Assembly: GCA_035550715.1 (NCBI GenBank)
Contig: DASZOP010000158.1
Location: 1 to 8,327 of the forward strand
DNA from: DASRVA01 sp035550715
GTDB taxonomy: Bacteria > Gemmatimonadota > Gemmatimonadetes > JACCXV01 > JAHWKZ01
DNA: 8,327 nucleotides
Reading direction: 5' to 3'
In this document: positions 6,172-8,327 of the stretch, piece after piece
How the letters are laid out: every line of letters starts with the position of its first letter
Position numbering within the stretch: the first letter of the stretch is position 1
Program-made: the position numbers and the translations under genes
The notes under the pieces: generated by a model
Seen by the model: the letters and a program-made list of their open reading frames with translations, nothing else
The model's database searches: none
What the model was told of the DNA's origin: nothing

Positions 6172-6189
6172 GGCGCGGCGTGCCGCGCC
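6172..6189 (+). terminator. GC-rich hairpin after the DUF427 gene (possible terminator)
   Basis: GGCGCGG (6172-6178) pairs perfectly with CCGCGCC (6183-6189) around a CGTG loop, starting 5 nt after the TAG at 6165-6167. That TAG can also pair with CTA at 6190-6192, with the bases between it and the left arm bulged out. No T-tract follows, so it is not a classical intrinsic terminator. It may attenuate read-through or protect the 3' end of the DUF427 message. Confidence 0.4.
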
Positions 6190-6237
6190 CTACGGCGAAC
6201 GGGCCGGTCGTCGGCGCCGGGCGGTCGGGGAGAGCCG

Positions 6238-7608
6238 GTGACCGACGTCCAGCGGCTGGCCGCCTTCGTCGAGCGAGTGGCCTGGGAGGACATCCCGGAG
6301 GCGGCTCTCGAGCCGCTCCGGATCCGCGTCCTGGACTCGCTCGGGTGCGCGATCGGCGCCCTGGACGGCGAGCCAGTCCGGATGATTCGCGAGCACGTCG
6401 CGGACTTCGGCGGCGCCGAGCGGTGCGGGGTGATCGGCGGCGGCCGGACGGCTCCCGACCGGGCCGCCCTCTACAACGGCGCTCTGGTCCGCTATCTCGA
6501 CTTCAACGACAGCTATCTGGCGCCGGGTGAAACCTGCCACCCGAGCGATAACCTGTGCGCGGTCCTGGCGGCGACCGAGTACGCGGGCGGCACGGGCCGC
6601 GACCTGCTGACCGCGATGGCGGTCGCCTACCAGGTCCAGTGCCGCCTCTCCGACGAGGCGCCGGTCCGGGCGAAGGGGTTCGATCACACGACCCAGGGCG
6701 TGTACGGCGCGGCTGCCGGGGTCGCCAGAGCGCTCGGGCTGGACGCGGCGAGGATCGCGAACGCGGTCGCGATCGCCGGCACTGCCTTCAATGCGCTCCG
6801 GGTGACCCGCACGGGGGCGCTCAGCCACTGGAAGGGGCTGGCTGCCCCCAACGCCGCGTGCGCCGGCCTTCACGCCGCCTTTCTCGCCATGCGCGGGATC
6901 ACCGGCCCGGCGGAGGTCTTCGAGGGGACCAAGGGGTTCGAGGAGTCGATCGCCGGGCCTTTCGAGATTGGCTGGGAAACCGAAGGCCTCGACCGTGTCA
7001 CGCGGACGATCCTCAAGCGGTACAACGCCGAGATCCACTCCCAGTCGACCCTCGAGGGAGCGCTCGAGCTGAGGGCCCGCCACGCGATCGATCCGGGCGC
7101 CATCGACCGTGTCGAGGTCCAGACGTTCGACGTGGCCTATCACATCATCGGTGGCGGCGAGGAGGGAGACAAGACGCTCGTCCGGACCAAGGAGGAGGCC
7201 GACCACAGCCTGAACTACATGGTGGCGGTGGCGTTGCTCGATGGCCAAGTGCTGCCGGCCCAGTACGAGCCCGAGCGGATCGTCCGGGAGGACGTGCAGT
7301 CGCTCCTCAGAAGGGTCGTGATCCGACCGCGCGCGGATTTCAGCAGCCGGTTCCCCTCCGAGATGCCGTCTCGAGTAGCGATCCACATGCGCGGCGGGAC
7401 CGTCCACGAGATCGAGAAGCGCGACTACGAGGGTTTTCACACGCGGCCGATGCGTTGGGAGACCGTGGCGGCGAAGTTCGACGGCCTGGCGGCGCCGTGG
7501 GCCGACGAGACTCTCCGCGCCGAGATTCGTGAGGCGGTGCGAGCGCTCGGAGATCGGCCGGTGGCCGAGTTGATGGCGCTTCTGGCGCGGGCGGGTCAGG
7601 GCACGTAG
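6238..7608 (+). CDS. MmgE/PrpD family protein (2-methylcitrate dehydratase-like), 456 aa
   Basis: The MmgE/PrpD family includes 2-methylcitrate dehydratase (methylcitrate cycle of propionate breakdown), cis-aconitate decarboxylases and related lyases or epimerases acting on tricarboxylic acids. Active-site segments are intact: YLDFNDSYLAPGETCHPSDN (86-105) with Asp91, His101 and Asp104; DHTTQGVYGAAAG (149-161) with His150; SHWKG (196-200) with Lys199; and VRTKEEADHSLNYMVAVALLDGQ (315-337). The HPSDN segment is the form seen in bacterial PrpD/MmgE dehydratases. Length is normal for the family. The GTG start at 6238 is supported by GGGGAG at 6227-6232, 5 nt upstream. No prpB (lyase), prpC (synthase) or acnD lies in the window, so a role in the methylcitrate cycle is not shown. 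It precedes the ComA-like gene by 54 bp and may be cotranscribed with it. A catabolic paralogue acting on another hydroxy-tricarboxylate is equally possible. Confidence 0.93.
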   Translation: MTDVQRLAAFVERVAWEDIPEAALEPLRIRVLDSLGCAIGALDGEPVRMIREHVADFGGAERCGVIGGGRTAPDRAALYNGALVRYLDFNDSYLAPGETCHPSDNLCAVLAATEYAGGTGRDLLTAMAVAYQVQCRLSDEAPVRAKGFDHTTQGVYGAAAGVARALGLDAARIANAVAIAGTAFNALRVTRTGALSHWKGLAAPNAACAGLHAAFLAMRGITGPAEVFEGTKGFEESIAGPFEIGWETEGLDRVTRTILKRYNAEIHSQSTLEGALELRARHAIDPGAIDRVEVQTFDVAYHIIGGGEEGDKTLVRTKEEADHSLNYMVAVALLDGQVLPAQYEPERIVREDVQSLLRRVVIRPRADFSSRFPSEMPSRVAIHMRGGTVHEIEKRDYEGFHTRPMRWETVAAKFDGLAAPWADETLRAEIREAVRALGDRPVAELMALLARAGQGT

Positions 7609-7615
7609 GCGGTCA

Positions 7616-7638
7616 CCCTGTCCACTGCACGGGCAGGG
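7616..7638 (+). other. Hairpin between PrpD-like and ComA-like genes
   Basis: CCCTGTCC (7616-7623) can pair with GGGCAGGG (7631-7638), seven Watson-Crick pairs and one G-T wobble, around the 7-nt loop ACTGCAC. It sits 7 nt after the PrpD-like stop. There is no T-tract. It could be a processing site, attenuator or weak terminator, or chance. Confidence 0.35.
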
Positions 7639-7662
7639 CGAGACGTGACGAAAGGAGACGGC

Positions 7663-8327
7663 ATGGCGGACAGGAAGCGCAGGAAGGTCAACACTCCAAG
7701 GGACGCCCCCGCCGCTGAACGAGGCTTCCGGTTCCTCAAGATGAACGAGCGCGAGGGCAAGCCCAGGACGCGCGGCATCACCGAGATCCGCGGCCCCTAC
7801 TACTCGGTCATGGGTCGGCGCTACCTCGAGGACGTCCTCGAGACGATGGGGGCCTACGTGGACGCGCTCAAGTTCGCCGGCGGCTCGTTCTCGCTCATGC
7901 CCCGGCCGGCGGTCGAGGGGCTGATCGAGTCGTGCCACGCCCACGACGTCCTGGTCTCGACCGGCGGGTTCATGGAGTACGTCCTGACCCAGGGATCCGA
8001 CGCGGTCCGATCGTACATCGCGGAGTGCGCCGACTACGGCTTCGACATCATCGAGATCTCGGCCGGCTTCATCACCCTTCCCACCGACGACTGGCTGCGT
8101 CTGATCGAGGCCGTCCAGGAGGCGGGCCTGAAGGCCAAGCCCGAGGTCGGGATCCAGTTCGGCGCCGGCGGAGGCGCGACCACCGTCGCCGAGCTCGAGG
8201 CCGAGGGCCAGCAGGACCCGGCCCAGGCGATCGGCCGCGCCCGCCGCTTCCTCGATGCCGGGGCCTACATGATCATGGTCGAGTCCGAAGGCATCACCGA
8301 GAACGTCCCCCGCATGCGGACCGACGT
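7663..8327 (+). CDS. ComA-family (phosphosulfolactate synthase-like / HSA32-like) protein, 3'-truncated by window edge
   Basis: The start ATG at 7663 has a good AAGGAG (7652-7657) 5 nt upstream, and 221 codons are visible before the right edge. The protein matches the PSL synthase (ComA) TIM-barrel family. Archaeal ComA joins sulfite to phosphoenolpyruvate to give (R)-2-phospho-3-sulfolactate for coenzyme M. Segments in order: KPRTRGITEIRGPYYS (33-48), YLEDVLETMGAYVDALKFAGGS (54-75) with Lys70, VLVSTGGFMEYVLTQG (96-111), CADYGFDIIEISAGFITLP (122-140) with Glu131, GLKAKPEVGIQFGAGGG (155-171), and FLDAGAYMIMVESEG (196-210) with Glu207. The KAKPEVGIQF stretch, where archaeal ComA has SEVGKK-like residues, resembles the plant HSA32 branch and its bacterial relatives, so a different reaction is possible. 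The Arg/Lys-rich first 20 residues precede the domain and look disordered. About 30-70 residues are missing at the right edge. A later start at Met27 is possible but lacks a comparable ribosome-binding site. Confidence 0.88.
   Translation, partial: MADRKRRKVNTPRDAPAAERGFRFLKMNEREGKPRTRGITEIRGPYYSVMGRRYLEDVLETMGAYVDALKFAGGSFSLMPRPAVEGLIESCHAHDVLVSTGGFMEYVLTQGSDAVRSYIAECADYGFDIIEISAGFITLPTDDWLRLIEAVQEAGLKAKPEVGIQFGAGGGATTVAELEAEGQQDPAQAIGRARRFLDAGAYMIMVESEGITENVPRMRTD

Noticed and set aside
6190..7944. 584-codon open frame on the minus strand across the PrpD-like and ComA-like genes
   Set aside because: It is antisense to two recognisable genes and has no motif of its own. Stop codons are rare in this base composition.

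Overview
The window is 8.3 kb of very GC-rich DNA, densely packed with bacterial genes. GTG and TTG starts are used, Lys is largely replaced by Arg in several proteins, and the GC content produces long meaningless open frames on the opposite strands. These traits suggest an uncultivated or soil-type high-GC bacterium. No marker gene in the window fixes the phylum. I see no tRNA, rRNA, CRISPR array, transposase or replication origin.

Layout. (1) 2-835, plus strand: the C-terminal part of an AsnB-type asparagine synthase / amidotransferase, cut by the left edge. (2) 3355-846, minus strand: two tandem PaaK/CapK-like adenylate-forming ligases, both exactly 415 residues long and clearly paralogous, converging on asnB with a 10-bp gap. 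(3) 3356-3453: a short divergent intergenic region with a 13-nt direct repeat. (4) 3454-5492, plus strand: a Glu/Leu/Phe/Val-type amino acid dehydrogenase, joined by a 4-bp ATGA overlap to a class I SAM methyltransferase with an unusual motif I. (5) 5493-5849: a short non-coding stretch with a small direct repeat, then what looks like the C-terminal remnant of a DUF3108-like beta-rich protein. (6) 5886-6167: a complete DUF427 protein, followed by a strong GC hairpin. (7) 6238-7608: an MmgE/PrpD-family protein of the 2-methylcitrate dehydratase type. (8) 7663 to the right edge: the start of a ComA-family (phosphosulfolactate synthase-like) TIM-barrel protein that looks closer to the HSA32-like branch than to archaeal ComA.

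How the genes may work together. AsnB-like amidotransferases and PaaK/CapK-like ligases often occur together in surface-polysaccharide and small-molecule clusters, so the left half is probably the edge of such a locus. The dehydrogenase and methyltransferase are transcribed divergently from the ligases and could supply or modify an amino or keto acid, but this is inference. The right half (DUF427, PrpD-like, ComA-like) looks like a separate metabolic stretch. The most unusual observations are that both ligases lack any lysine in the C-terminal domain where the catalytic A10 lysine should be, that the dehydrogenase has an Asp at a normally Ala side-chain-pocket position, and that an HSA32-like ComA homologue lies directly behind a PrpD-like gene.
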